Shown here: in pieces, positions 32,973-41,748 of the stretch
Numbering within the stretch: the stretch's first letter is position 1
How the letters are laid out: each line of letters begins with the position of its first letter
Assembly: GCF_037055355.1 (NCBI RefSeq)
Contig: NZ_CP146350.1
Coordinates: 6,037,001 to 6,101,000 of the forward strand
Origin: Streptomyces sp. DG1A-41
Lineage (GTDB): Bacteria > Actinomycetota > Actinomycetes > Streptomycetales > Streptomycetaceae
DNA length: 64,000 nucleotides
Direction of reading: 5' to 3'
Program-made: the position numbers and the translations under genes
The notes under the pieces: generated by a model
The model's database searches: none
The model's input: only the letters and a program-made list of their open reading frames with translations
Told to the model about the DNA's origin: nothing

Positions 32973-34520
32973 TCAGGTACAGATCGTCCCCGCCCGGGGC
33001 ACCTTTCCGTCCAGCAGATAGCCGTTCACCGCGTCCTGCACGCACTTGTTCTTGCTGTCGTACGCGCCGTGCCCCTGCCCCCGGTACGTCAGCTCCACCC
33101 CGACCCCCGCGCCCAGCGCCTCCGCCATCTTCCGCGCGCCCTCGTACGGGGTGGCCGGGTCGCCGGTGTTGCCGACGACCAGGATCGGCGCCGAGCCCGG
33201 CGCGCTCACCTCCGGGTGGTCGGCGGCACCCGGCACGGGCCAGTCGGTGCAGCTGATCATGCCCCAGGCCAGGTAGTCGCCGAACAGGTCGGAGGCCGCC
33301 CGGAACTCGGGCAGTTTCCGCTCGACGAAGGCGGTGTCGTAGCGGGGCTTGTCGTCCGCGCAGTTGATGGCGGCGTTGGCGGCGGCGATGTTGCTGTATT
33401 CGCCGTTCTCCTTGCGCCCGTTCTTCGAGTCGGACAGCAGCATCAGGATGCTGCCGTCGCCGTCGTACGCCTGTTGCAGGCCCTCGGTGAGGTACTCCCA
33501 GAAGTCCTGCGAGTACAGTGCCTGAAGGATGCCGCCGGCCGCCGCGCTCTGGGTCAGCTCGCGCGGGAAGACACCCGGGATCGGTGTGCGGTCGAGGTCC
33601 TTCAGCAGCCTGGCGATACGGTCCTTCACGTCCTGTGCGCTGGCGCCGAGGGGGCATTCCTCGGTCTTCGACACGCAGTCCTCGGCGAAGTTGTCCAGCG
33701 CGAGCTGGAAGCCCTTGGTCTGCGCGAGCGAGCCCTGTTCGGGGTTCTGCGTGGGATCGACGACGGCGTCGAACACGGCGCGGCCGACCCGCTCGGGGAA
33801 CAGGTGGGCGTAGACGCCGCCGAGTTCGGTGCCGTAGGAGATGCCGAAGTAGTGCAGTTTCCCGTCTCCCAGGACCTGGCGCATCAGGTCCAGGTCGCGG
33901 GCCGCGTCGGTGGTGCGCACGTGCGGCAGGATCTTCTCGGAGTTCTTCTCGCAGGCGTCGTTGAACTCCTTGGTGTTGTCCAGGAGTTCGGTGCGCTCGG
34001 CGGTGTCGTCGGGCGTGGCGTCCTGCTGGAAGTACGCGTCGAGCTGCTGGTCGTTCTGGCAGATCACGGGGGCGCTGCGGCCGACTCCGCGGGGGTCGAA
34101 GCTGACCAGGTCGTAGCGGGTGCGCAGGGTCTCGTAGTCCTCCGCGAAGGCCGGCAGCGAGGTGACGCCCGAGCCGCCGGGGCCGCCGAAGTTGAAGATG
34201 AGCGATCCGATGCGTGCGTTCTCGTCGCCGCTGCTCCTGGCCCGGATCAGTTCGAGGCCGATCGTGTCGCCCTTGGGGTCGTCCCAGTCGAGGGGGGCCT
34301 TCATGGTGGCGCACTGCCACTCGCCGCCGTCCGGCAGCGGTGAGGGCGCGGTGCCTCCTCCCTGGGCATCGGACGGGGTCGGGCAGTCCTCCCAGCTCAG
34401 CTCCTGCTTCGTCAGGTCCTCGTCCTTGGCGTCGTCGTCACCGCAGCCGGTCAGCACGGAGGACAGCAGCACGGCGGTGGCGGTCAGGGCGGCGGCGCGC
34501 AGCCGGAGGAGCGTGGGCAT
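32973..34520 (-). CDS. lipoprotein S33-family peptidase, paralogue of the next gene
   Basis: The 515-residue protein has lipobox LTGC (Cys 26), an acidic spacer (GDDDAKDEDLTK), then the same domain as its neighbour with FNFGGPGGSG, GISYGTELGG, GNTGDPATPYEGA and GQGHGAYD. The two genes are clearly a tandem duplication: long blocks, including AHLFP and LLDGKVP/LLDGTVP near the end, match. Both would be surface exopeptidases of the SlpD/SlpE type. The 135 bp between them leave room for separate promoters. Confidence 0.9.
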   Translation of the reverse strand: MPTLLRLRAAALTATAVLLSSVLTGCGDDDAKDEDLTKQELSWEDCPTPSDAQGGGTAPSPLPDGGEWQCATMKAPLDWDDPKGDTIGLELIRARSSGDENARIGSLIFNFGGPGGSGVTSLPAFAEDYETLRTRYDLVSFDPRGVGRSAPVICQNDQQLDAYFQQDATPDDTAERTELLDNTKEFNDACEKNSEKILPHVRTTDAARDLDLMRQVLGDGKLHYFGISYGTELGGVYAHLFPERVGRAVFDAVVDPTQNPEQGSLAQTKGFQLALDNFAEDCVSKTEECPLGASAQDVKDRIARLLKDLDRTPIPGVFPRELTQSAAAGGILQALYSQDFWEYLTEGLQQAYDGDGSILMLLSDSKNGRKENGEYSNIAAANAAINCADDKPRYDTAFVERKLPEFRAASDLFGDYLAWGMISCTDWPVPGAADHPEVSAPGSAPILVVGNTGDPATPYEGARKMAEALGAGVGVELTYRGQGHGAYDSKNKCVQDAVNGYLLDGKVPRAGTICT

Positions 34521-34626
34521 GGTTCCATCCTGCGGCGGCGGGAGGCCGGACGCGCGGGACGCGTGCCGTACGAGGTAAGGGGGCTGGTGGTGCTCCGGTG
34601 GTGCTGAAGGGCCTGGGGCGGCCGGG

Positions 34627-37425
34627 TCAGAGGGCCTGCTTGCGGGTGAGGTGGTTGAAGGCCAGCCAGCCTGGCAGCACGGGCAGCCACAGCGTCAGCA
34701 GGCGGAACAGCAGGACCGCCGGGGCCGCGACTTCCTTCGGCAGGCCGACGGCGATCAGACCGACCGTCAGCGTCGCCTCGACCGCGCCCACACCGCCCGG
34801 GGTCGGCGCCGCGGACCCCAGGGCGTTGCCCGCGAGGAAGACGACGGCGACGCTGGCGAGGCTGATCGACGTGGACTCGTCGCCGAACGCGCGGATCGAC
34901 GCGTCCAGGCACATCACGAAGCAGGCGGTCAGCAGCAGCATGCCGCCGATGCCGGTGACCAGCTTCTGCGGCCGCTGGAGCACGTCCAGCATGCGCGGCA
35001 CGACACCGGCGAACAGCGACCTCACGCGCGTGACGACGAACTTCCGCAGGAACGGCACCGAGGTCACCACGAGCACGAGCACCGCCACCGTCAGCAGACC
35101 GGCGATGACGGTCCTGGACGGCGACAGTGACGGCGTCTTCTCGGTGCCGGTCAGATAGCCGAAGGACAGCAGCATCAGGATGTGACAGCCGAGCCCGAAC
35201 AACTGCGACGCTCCGACGCTCGCAACCGCGAGCCCCGGCCGCACTCCCGCGCGCTGGAGGAAGCGCGTGTTGAGGGCGACACCGCCCACTGCCGCCGGGG
35301 CGACGATCTTCACGAACGACCCGGCGACCTGCGCCGCCACGGTCCGCAGGAACGGCACCCGCTCGGGCACGAACCCCAGCAGAGCCATAGCCGCCGCCAC
35401 GTAGCTGAACATCGAGAACAGCACGGCCGCGGCGACCCAGCCCCATTCGGCGTTCGCGATGAGCGGCCCGAACTCGATGTGCGTGAGCTGCGTCAGCAGG
35501 AAGTACGCGCCGATCGCGCCGGCCATGAAACTGATCAGCGTGCGCGGCCGCACCCGCTCCAGCCGGGCCGGCTCGACCGGTGCCTGCGGCCTGATCCGCA
35601 GCACCTCGTGCCGGATCTGCGTGAGCAGGTCCTCCTCGCGCGCCTCCTCCAGGGCCTCGTCGATGGCCCGCTTCTCGGCCCGCTGCTCCGCCCGTACGGC
35701 CTTCTTGTCTGGTTTCTCCAGGACCGGAACGGCCTCGTCCGAGGCGTCCTCCAGGCGCGCCTGCTTGGCCTGCCGGGACGCCTCCAGGACCGCCTCGCGC
35801 TCGCGCTGTGCCCGCTCCCGGGCCAGTCGGCGCAGCGTCGCGCGTGTGGAGCGGCTGAGGGCGATGGGCTGGAGCATCGGCAGACAGTCCGCCACCGCGT
35901 CGGGGCCGAGCACCTCCACCGCCGAGGCGACCGCCCGCTCGGCGCCCACCCGGAGGCCGAGGGTCACCAGCAGCTGGGACGTGTCCATGCGCAGCAGCAG
36001 GTCGCCGGCCGCGATCTCGCCGACGCGCAGGTCGGTGAGGATCACCGTGCCGGAACGATCCACCAGAATCGCGTCGCCGACCAGCCTGCGGTGCGCGATG
36101 CGCCGGGACTGAAGAGCCTTCACCTGGTGCCAGGTGTCGCTCAGCAGGTCATCGGTGATCTCCTCGTCCGGCAGCGAGTCCAGGGTGCGGCCGCCGCTGT
36201 GCTCGTAGACGAGCATCACCGCGTCGGGACCCAGTTCCGAGGTGGCGATCAACTTGGGCGCGTTGGCGCCGGCCGCGATCGCCGCGTACGCCAGCAGCGC
36301 CTCCTGCTCCAGGGCCTGGCGCAGCGACTGGAGGCTGCTGCGGGTGGCGAAGCCGCGCAGGGTCAGGTTGCGCCAGGCGCGGTAGAAGAAGCCCTGGGCC
36401 TGCTGCTCCCGGTCGACCACCGTCACGTCCAGCGGCGGGCCGTCCTCGAGCGTGACGAAGTAGCGGCGGCCGCGGTCCCCGGTGTCCGGGTTGCTGTCCG
36501 GGATGTCTTCGCGCGACGCGCTGACGGGCCGGAAGCCGACGGTCCGCAGGCCCGCCATCAGGGTCTGCCCGGTGGGCCGGACGTTGGGCGAGCCGACCGC
36601 GTAGAGCGTGCCGTAGGCCACGGTCCAGCCGATCAGCACCGTCAGGATGATCGAGAACGGTGTCGTGTACCCGGTGACGAGCATCGAGAAGGCGTCGAGG
36701 AGCAGCACGACCCACAGCACGGTGCGCCATCTGGGCCTGCGCGACATGCCGACGGCTGTCATGTACGCGATGACGGGCGCCAGATAGCCGTGCACGGGGT
36801 CGGTCAGCGCGTGGATGTCGCCGGGGGAGGGCTGGGTGAGCGCCTCCTGGATCGAGTCGGGGGCGGCGCGGGCGACCCACAGGTCGGTGGCGAGGGTCAC
36901 ACCGTGGGCGAGCACGGCCGCGAGCACGCCGTCGGCGATTCTGAGCCCGTCCCGTTTGATCAGCCGCTCGATGGCGAAGGCGACCGGCACCAGCAGGATC
37001 GCGATGCTGGAGGCCAGTCCCGCGATCTTGATGAGCAGGTCGGGCGCCTGGCCCGTGCCCTTGTTGATGTCCTGTTCGAGGCCCGAGGTGGTGCCGTGCG
37101 CGAACGCGGCGATTCCGATCAGCAGCGCGACGGCGAGCACGCCCACCAGGAACCGCATCAGATCGGACGGGCGGTGCACGCGCGCGGGGAGCAGCGGTTC
37201 GTCGCCCTCCACCTCGTCGATGTGCACGGTGTCCTCTTCCTCGACGGCCGTGGGGGCCTTCTTGCCGGGCTTCCGGGATGCCGTCGGAGCCTTCCTGCCG
37301 GACTCCTCGGCGGCCGTCCCGGCCTGGTCACCGGCCCGCTTCGGGCCTTCGTCCGCGGTGCCCGGGCGCGACGCAGCGTCAGAGGTGCCCTCCGTGTCCT
37401 CCGGGTGCGCACCCTGCTGCTTCAT
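34627..37425 (-). CDS. kinase-like/flippase fusion membrane protein (MprF-flippase domain)
   Basis: The 932-residue protein starts with a disordered Lys/Pro/Glu-rich segment (1-90), then about five membrane helices (about 95-300). A kinase-fold domain (about 310-520) has VYEHSGGRTLDSLP and a degenerate catalytic loop HRRLVGDAILVDRSGTVILTDL, where the usual HxD is HRR. A coiled, Arg/Glu-rich stretch follows. The C-terminal third (about 630-932) has eight helices of the lysylphosphatidylglycerol synthase TM/UPF0104 family, with SAAPTPGGVGAVE. It probably moves or binds a lipid; no tRNA-dependent synthase domain is present. ATG 37423-37425 follows AAGAAGAG. Confidence 0.85.
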   Translation of the reverse strand: MKQQGAHPEDTEGTSDAASRPGTADEGPKRAGDQAGTAAEESGRKAPTASRKPGKKAPTAVEEEDTVHIDEVEGDEPLLPARVHRPSDLMRFLVGVLAVALLIGIAAFAHGTTSGLEQDINKGTGQAPDLLIKIAGLASSIAILLVPVAFAIERLIKRDGLRIADGVLAAVLAHGVTLATDLWVARAAPDSIQEALTQPSPGDIHALTDPVHGYLAPVIAYMTAVGMSRRPRWRTVLWVVLLLDAFSMLVTGYTTPFSIILTVLIGWTVAYGTLYAVGSPNVRPTGQTLMAGLRTVGFRPVSASREDIPDSNPDTGDRGRRYFVTLEDGPPLDVTVVDREQQAQGFFYRAWRNLTLRGFATRSSLQSLRQALEQEALLAYAAIAAGANAPKLIATSELGPDAVMLVYEHSGGRTLDSLPDEEITDDLLSDTWHQVKALQSRRIAHRRLVGDAILVDRSGTVILTDLRVGEIAAGDLLLRMDTSQLLVTLGLRVGAERAVASAVEVLGPDAVADCLPMLQPIALSRSTRATLRRLARERAQREREAVLEASRQAKQARLEDASDEAVPVLEKPDKKAVRAEQRAEKRAIDEALEEAREEDLLTQIRHEVLRIRPQAPVEPARLERVRPRTLISFMAGAIGAYFLLTQLTHIEFGPLIANAEWGWVAAAVLFSMFSYVAAAMALLGFVPERVPFLRTVAAQVAGSFVKIVAPAAVGGVALNTRFLQRAGVRPGLAVASVGASQLFGLGCHILMLLSFGYLTGTEKTPSLSPSRTVIAGLLTVAVLVLVVTSVPFLRKFVVTRVRSLFAGVVPRMLDVLQRPQKLVTGIGGMLLLTACFVMCLDASIRAFGDESTSISLASVAVVFLAGNALGSAAPTPGGVGAVEATLTVGLIAVGLPKEVAAPAVLLFRLLTLWLPVLPGWLAFNHLTRKQAL

Positions 37426-37611
37426 CGTCTCTTCTTGGTCTCGTATCACCGGTCACCGCCCGCACGATGGTGGCATGCCGCACCGACACACGGGGGCATC
37501 AGGGTGCACATGCGGGGGCGGACAGTCTGCCCTACGCGCTCCTGCCGGGCGAGGCAAACGCTCCGGAGCACGCCCGTCCCGTTGTCGGTGGGGTGGGGCA
37601 GGATGGGACGG

Positions 37612-38034
37612 ATGAGTGAGGAGAGTCTGCCGGAGGACGCCGACGCGCGGGACGCCCACGCGGAGTACGACGGCCCCCGTGAGGAGCCCGGGCAAGCGCT
37701 GCCCGCGTACGCCGAGCGGGTCCTGGACGCCGCCGAGGAGATCCCGCCGGGCCGTGTCATGACATACGGGGACGTTGCCGAGTGGCTCGAGGAGGGCGGT
37801 CCGCGGCAGGTCGGCCGAGTGATGGCTCTCTACGGCGGAGCCGTTCCGTGGTGGCGCGTCGTCCGCGCGGACGGAGTCCTGCTGCCGGGCCACGAGCAGC
37901 GGGCGCTCGGCCACTACCGCGCGGAGGGCACGCCCCTGAAGGAGGCGAGCCGGGCCGCCGAGGGCCACCTGCCGCGCCTCGACATGAGACGGGCGCGCTG
38001 GGACGGCGGCGAACGCGCGGAGGGTCACACCTGA
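37612..38034 (+). CDS. alkyltransferase-like protein (ATL), MGMT family without the active Cys
   Basis: The 140-residue protein matches the DNA-binding domain of O6-alkylguanine transferases: VLDAAEEIPPGRVMTYGDVAEWL, GPRQVGRVMA and a VPWWRVVRADG segment where the active PCHRV is PWWRV. Loss of the Cys is the mark of ATL proteins, which bind bulky O6-alkylguanine and hand the lesion to nucleotide excision repair. The start is ATG 37612 or the in-frame ATG 37603. It lies just upstream of adnA, in keeping with a DNA-repair neighbourhood. Confidence 0.93.
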   Translation: MSEESLPEDADARDAHAEYDGPREEPGQALPAYAERVLDAAEEIPPGRVMTYGDVAEWLEEGGPRQVGRVMALYGGAVPWWRVVRADGVLLPGHEQRALGHYRAEGTPLKEASRAAEGHLPRLDMRRARWDGGERAEGHT

Positions 38035-38105
38035 CAGCTTCCGCCATCGGACGCCCTCCCGTGTGACCCGTGATCCGTACGGGAGAATCGGGGCACGCCG
38101 TCGGC

Positions 38106-38207
38106 ATGACGTACGTTCGTGAGATGAGGGACGTGGGTGCCATGAGCGCTCGGAGTGACCGGCGGGAAGAAGGGGAAGCCCTGCTTCCGCCCCACCCGTC
38201 GGCGTAG
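38106..38207 (+). CDS. candidate small ORF, 33 codons
   Basis: An ATG at 38106 opens a frame MTYVREMRDVGAMSARSD, rich in charge, ending at TAG 38205-38207. No convincing ribosome binding site precedes it; GAGAATCG about 12-15 bp upstream could be a -10 region for leaderless expression. It is in the gap between the ATL gene and adnA. Coding status is doubtful. Confidence 0.2.
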   Translation: MTYVREMRDVGAMSARSDRREEGEALLPPHPSA

Positions 38208-38300
38208 CGTCGGCTGAACGCGTCCCCGTCACCCCGCGGTCACCGCCCGCCACGCGCGGTGGCTCGCCAACCAGCACTTCCACCAGGACCGGCGAACCAC

Positions 38301-41300
38301 GTGAGCTCCTCTTCCTCCACCAGCGGCCTGTCGCACCCCCGCGTGCGGCGGGGGAGCCGTGGCGCTTACCGACTCGTACGTACCCCTCCTGCCCGGGTGG
38401 ACCCCCCTCTTTTGGACGCCTCGCAGCGCTCCGTGGTTGACCACACCACGGGCCCGCTGCTCGTTCTCGCAGGTCCGGGGACCGGCAAGACCACCACGCT
38501 CGTCGAGTCCGTGGCCGAGCGCATCGCCCGGGGCGGGGACCCCGAGCGCGTGCTGGTGCTCACCTTCAGCCGCAGGGCGGCCGTGGAGCTGCGTGATCGC
38601 ATGGCCCTGCGGAGCGGCGCGGCCCACGCTCCCCGGGCGACTACCTTTCACTCGTTCTGCTACGCCCTGGTCCGTGCCCACCAGGACAGCGACCTGTTCG
38701 TGGAGCCGCTGCGGCTGCTGTCCGGTCCCGAGCAGGACGTCTCGGTCCGGGAGCTGCTCGCGGGCCAGGTGGATTTGGAGCGGCTCGGCCTCGCGCACGT
38801 GCGCTGGCCGGACGAACTGCGCGCCTGCCTGACCACCCGTGGTTTCGCCGACGAGGTCCGCGCGGTCCTCGCCCGCACCCGTGAACTGGGTCTCGGCCCC
38901 GACGCCCTGGACGCCTTCGCCCGCCGCACGGGACGCCCCGACTGGCGTGCCGCCGCCGCCTTCCTCGCCGAGTACCTCGACGTGCTCGACCTCCAGGGTG
39001 TGATCGACTACGCGGAACTCGTCCACCGCGCGGTGCTCCTCGCCCGTCGGCCCGAGGTCGCCGCGTGGCTCGCCGCCCGGTACGACGCCGTCTACGTCGA
39101 CGAGTACCAGGACACCGATCCCGCTCAGGTACGACTGCTGCAGGCGCTGACCGGCGGCGGCCGCACCCTCGTCGCATTCGGAGACCCCGACCAGTCGATC
39201 TACGCGTTCCGCGGGGCGGACGTGAACGGCATCCTCGACTTCCCGCACGCCTTCCCGCGCGCGGACGGCCGCCCGGCCCCGGTCGCGGTGCTGCGCACGT
39301 CCCGCCGCTCAGGCGCCGCCCTGCTGGCCGCCACCCGGCTGCTGACCCAGCGCATGCCGCTGACCCGCCTGCCCGCCGAGAAGGTGCGCGCTCACCGCGC
39401 GCTCGCCCCCGTACGGGACGGCGGCCGCGTCGAGGCGTACACGTACCCGACGCCCGGGACGGAGCTGGACAACATCGCCGACATCCTCCGCAGGGCCCAC
39501 CTCGAAGACGGCGTGCCCTGGAGCGAGATGGCCGTCCTGGTGCGCGCCGGCTCCCGCACCATCCCGACGGCCCGCCGCGCCCTCACGGCGGCCGGCGTGC
39601 CCGTGGACGTCGACGGCGACGACGTGCCCCTGCGCCACGAACCGGCGGTGGCACCGCTGCTGACGGCGCTGCGGGCGGTGGCCACGGCGGAGGCGGGGAT
39701 TTCCGAGACGGGACCTGCCGAGCCTGAGGACTCCGAGAGGGACACCTCCTCCGAGGACGCCCCTGCCGCGCGGCCGGACACCTGCTGGCTCGACACCGAG
39801 ACCGCTCTCACCCTCCTCACTTCCCCGCTCGCGAGCATGGACGCCGCCGACCTGCGCCGCCTCGGCCGGGCCCTGCGCGACGAGGAGCGGGCCGTGGGCA
39901 ACCCGCTGCCGCCGCCCTCCGACGTGCTGCTCGCGCAGGCACTCGCCGAGCCGGAGCGTCTCGCCGTGCACGACCCCACGTACGCGCGCGGCGCCCAGCG
40001 CCTCGGCGCGCTGCTGCGCAAGGCCCGTGAGCGGCTGGCCGGCGGCGGGACGGCCGAAGAGGCCCTGTGGGACCTGTGGGAGGGCACGCCGTGGCCCACG
40101 CGGCTGGAGCGGGCCGCCCGCCGCGGCGGCGCGGCCGGGCGCAACGCGGACCGCGATCTGGACGCCGTCTGCGCGCTGTTCGCGACCGCGGCCCGTGCCG
40201 AGGAGCGCACCGGCGGCCGGGGCGCCCTCAACTTCCTGGAGGAGATCGAAGCCGAGGACATCGCCGCCGACACCCTCACACGCCGTGCCGTACGCCCCGA
40301 CGCCGTCCGCCTGATGACCGCGCACCGCTCCAAGGGCCTGGAATGGCGCCTCGTGGTCGTCGCGGGCGTCCAGGAAGGCCTGTGGCCGGACCTGCGACGC
40401 CGCGGCTCCCTGCTGGAGGCCGACCGCATCGGCCGCGACGGACTCGCCGAACCCCTCACCCCCGGCGCGCTGCTCGCCGAGGAGCGCCGCCTGTTCTACG
40501 TGGCCGCCACGCGCGCGCGTGAACGCCTCGTCGTGACCGCGGTCAAGGCCCCGGCGGACGACGGCGACCAGCCCTCCCGCTTCCTGACCGAACTCGGCGT
40601 CGAACCCAAGGACGTCACGGGACGCCCGCGCCGCCCGCTGTCCGTCGCGGCACTCGTCGCCGAACTGCGCGCCACCACCGTCGACCCACGCGTCTCCGAC
40701 GCACTCAGGGAGGCCGCCGCCCGCCGCCTCGCCCGGCTCGCCGTCCTCGCCGACGAGGACGGCCGCCCCTTGGTGCCGTCCGCCCACCCCTACCGCTGGT
40801 GGGGCATGTTCGAGCCGACCGAGTCCAAGGTGCCGCTGCGCGACCGCGACCAGCCCGTCGTCCTCTCCGGCAGCGCCCTCGACCAGCTCGCCAACACCTG
40901 CGCCCTGCAATGGTTCCTGGGCCGCGAGGTCAAGGCCGACGCGCCCGCCACCGCCGCCCAGGGCTTCGGCAACGTGGTGCACGTCCTCGCCGACGAGGTC
41001 GCCTCCGGGCACACCCCGGCCGACCTCTCCGTCCTCCTGGAACGCCTCGACTCCGTGTGGAACGCCCTCGCCTTCGACGCGCCGTGGAAGTCGGACCAGG
41101 AGAAGGACAACGCGCGCGTGGCGCTCGAACGGTTCCTGAAGTGGCACGTCATGGACCGCACCGGGCGTACGCCGGTGGCCAGCGAGCACGACTTCGACGT
41201 CACCCTCGAAGCCGGCGACTACCAGGTGCGCGTCCGCGGCCAGATGGACCGCGTCGAGGCGGACGGCGAGGGCCGTGCCTACGTGGTCGACTTCAAGACC

Positions 41301-41657
41301 GGCAAACAGGCGCCCACCGGCAAGGAGGTGGAGCGCCACCCGCAGCTCGCCGTCTACCAACTGGCCGTCCGCGAGGGCGCCGTCGACGACCTCTTCGACG
41401 GTGTGCGACCCGAGCCGGGCGGCGCCGAACTCGTCCATCTGCGCCAGGGCGCCGCCCAGCGCGACGGCGGCGAGACCCTGCCCAAGGTGCAGGCCCAGGA
41501 GCCGTTGGAGGGGGAGTGGGTCGGCGACCTGCTGGCCACCGCGGCCGGCAAGGTCCTCGACGAACGGTTCACGCCGACCGCCGGCCAGCACTGCACGCAC
41601 TGCGCGTTCCGGGCCTCGTGCACCGCGCGGCAGGAGGGCCGCCATGTCGTCGAGTGA
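38301..41657 (+). CDS. adnA: AdnA, helicase-nuclease subunit of the AdnAB end-resection complex
   Basis: The 1118-residue protein has an SF1A helicase (about 50-700): LAGPGTGKTT, TFHSFCYA, VDEYQDTDPAQ, GDPDQSIYAFRGAD, LMTAHRSKGLEW and ATRARERL. A RecB-type nuclease (about 830-1118) has VVDFKTGKQ and a Cys cluster CTHCAFRASC at the end, matching an Fe-S stabilised nuclease. AdnAB is the actinobacterial counterpart of RecBCD/AddAB for resecting double-strand breaks. It is named AdnA because it precedes AdnB and carries the Fe-S cysteines. The GTG at 38301 is 91 bp before the adnB start when measured end to start. Confidence 0.93.
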   Translation: MSSSSSTSGLSHPRVRRGSRGAYRLVRTPPARVDPPLLDASQRSVVDHTTGPLLVLAGPGTGKTTTLVESVAERIARGGDPERVLVLTFSRRAAVELRDRMALRSGAAHAPRATTFHSFCYALVRAHQDSDLFVEPLRLLSGPEQDVSVRELLAGQVDLERLGLAHVRWPDELRACLTTRGFADEVRAVLARTRELGLGPDALDAFARRTGRPDWRAAAAFLAEYLDVLDLQGVIDYAELVHRAVLLARRPEVAAWLAARYDAVYVDEYQDTDPAQVRLLQALTGGGRTLVAFGDPDQSIYAFRGADVNGILDFPHAFPRADGRPAPVAVLRTSRRSGAALLAATRLLTQRMPLTRLPAEKVRAHRALAPVRDGGRVEAYTYPTPGTELDNIADILRRAHLEDGVPWSEMAVLVRAGSRTIPTARRALTAAGVPVDVDGDDVPLRHEPAVAPLLTALRAVATAEAGISETGPAEPEDSERDTSSEDAPAARPDTCWLDTETALTLLTSPLASMDAADLRRLGRALRDEERAVGNPLPPPSDVLLAQALAEPERLAVHDPTYARGAQRLGALLRKARERLAGGGTAEEALWDLWEGTPWPTRLERAARRGGAAGRNADRDLDAVCALFATAARAEERTGGRGALNFLEEIEAEDIAADTLTRRAVRPDAVRLMTAHRSKGLEWRLVVVAGVQEGLWPDLRRRGSLLEADRIGRDGLAEPLTPGALLAEERRLFYVAATRARERLVVTAVKAPADDGDQPSRFLTELGVEPKDVTGRPRRPLSVAALVAELRATTVDPRVSDALREAAARRLARLAVLADEDGRPLVPSAHPYRWWGMFEPTESKVPLRDRDQPVVLSGSALDQLANTCALQWFLGREVKADAPATAAQGFGNVVHVLADEVASGHTPADLSVLLERLDSVWNALAFDAPWKSDQEKDNARVALERFLKWHVMDRTGRTPVASEHDFDVTLEAGDYQVRVRGQMDRVEADGEGRAYVVDFKTGKQAPTGKEVERHPQLAVYQLAVREGAVDDLFDGVRPEPGGAELVHLRQGAAQRDGGETLPKVQAQEPLEGEWVGDLLATAAGKVLDERFTPTAGQHCTHCAFRASCTARQEGRHVVE

Positions 41658-41748
41658 CCTATCGCACCACATGTGCTGACCTGCGCTTCTTCTGGCCCGG
41701 CAGGCGACCGGGCCGCCACTGTCAGTGGCCGCCGCTAGCCTCTCTGAC

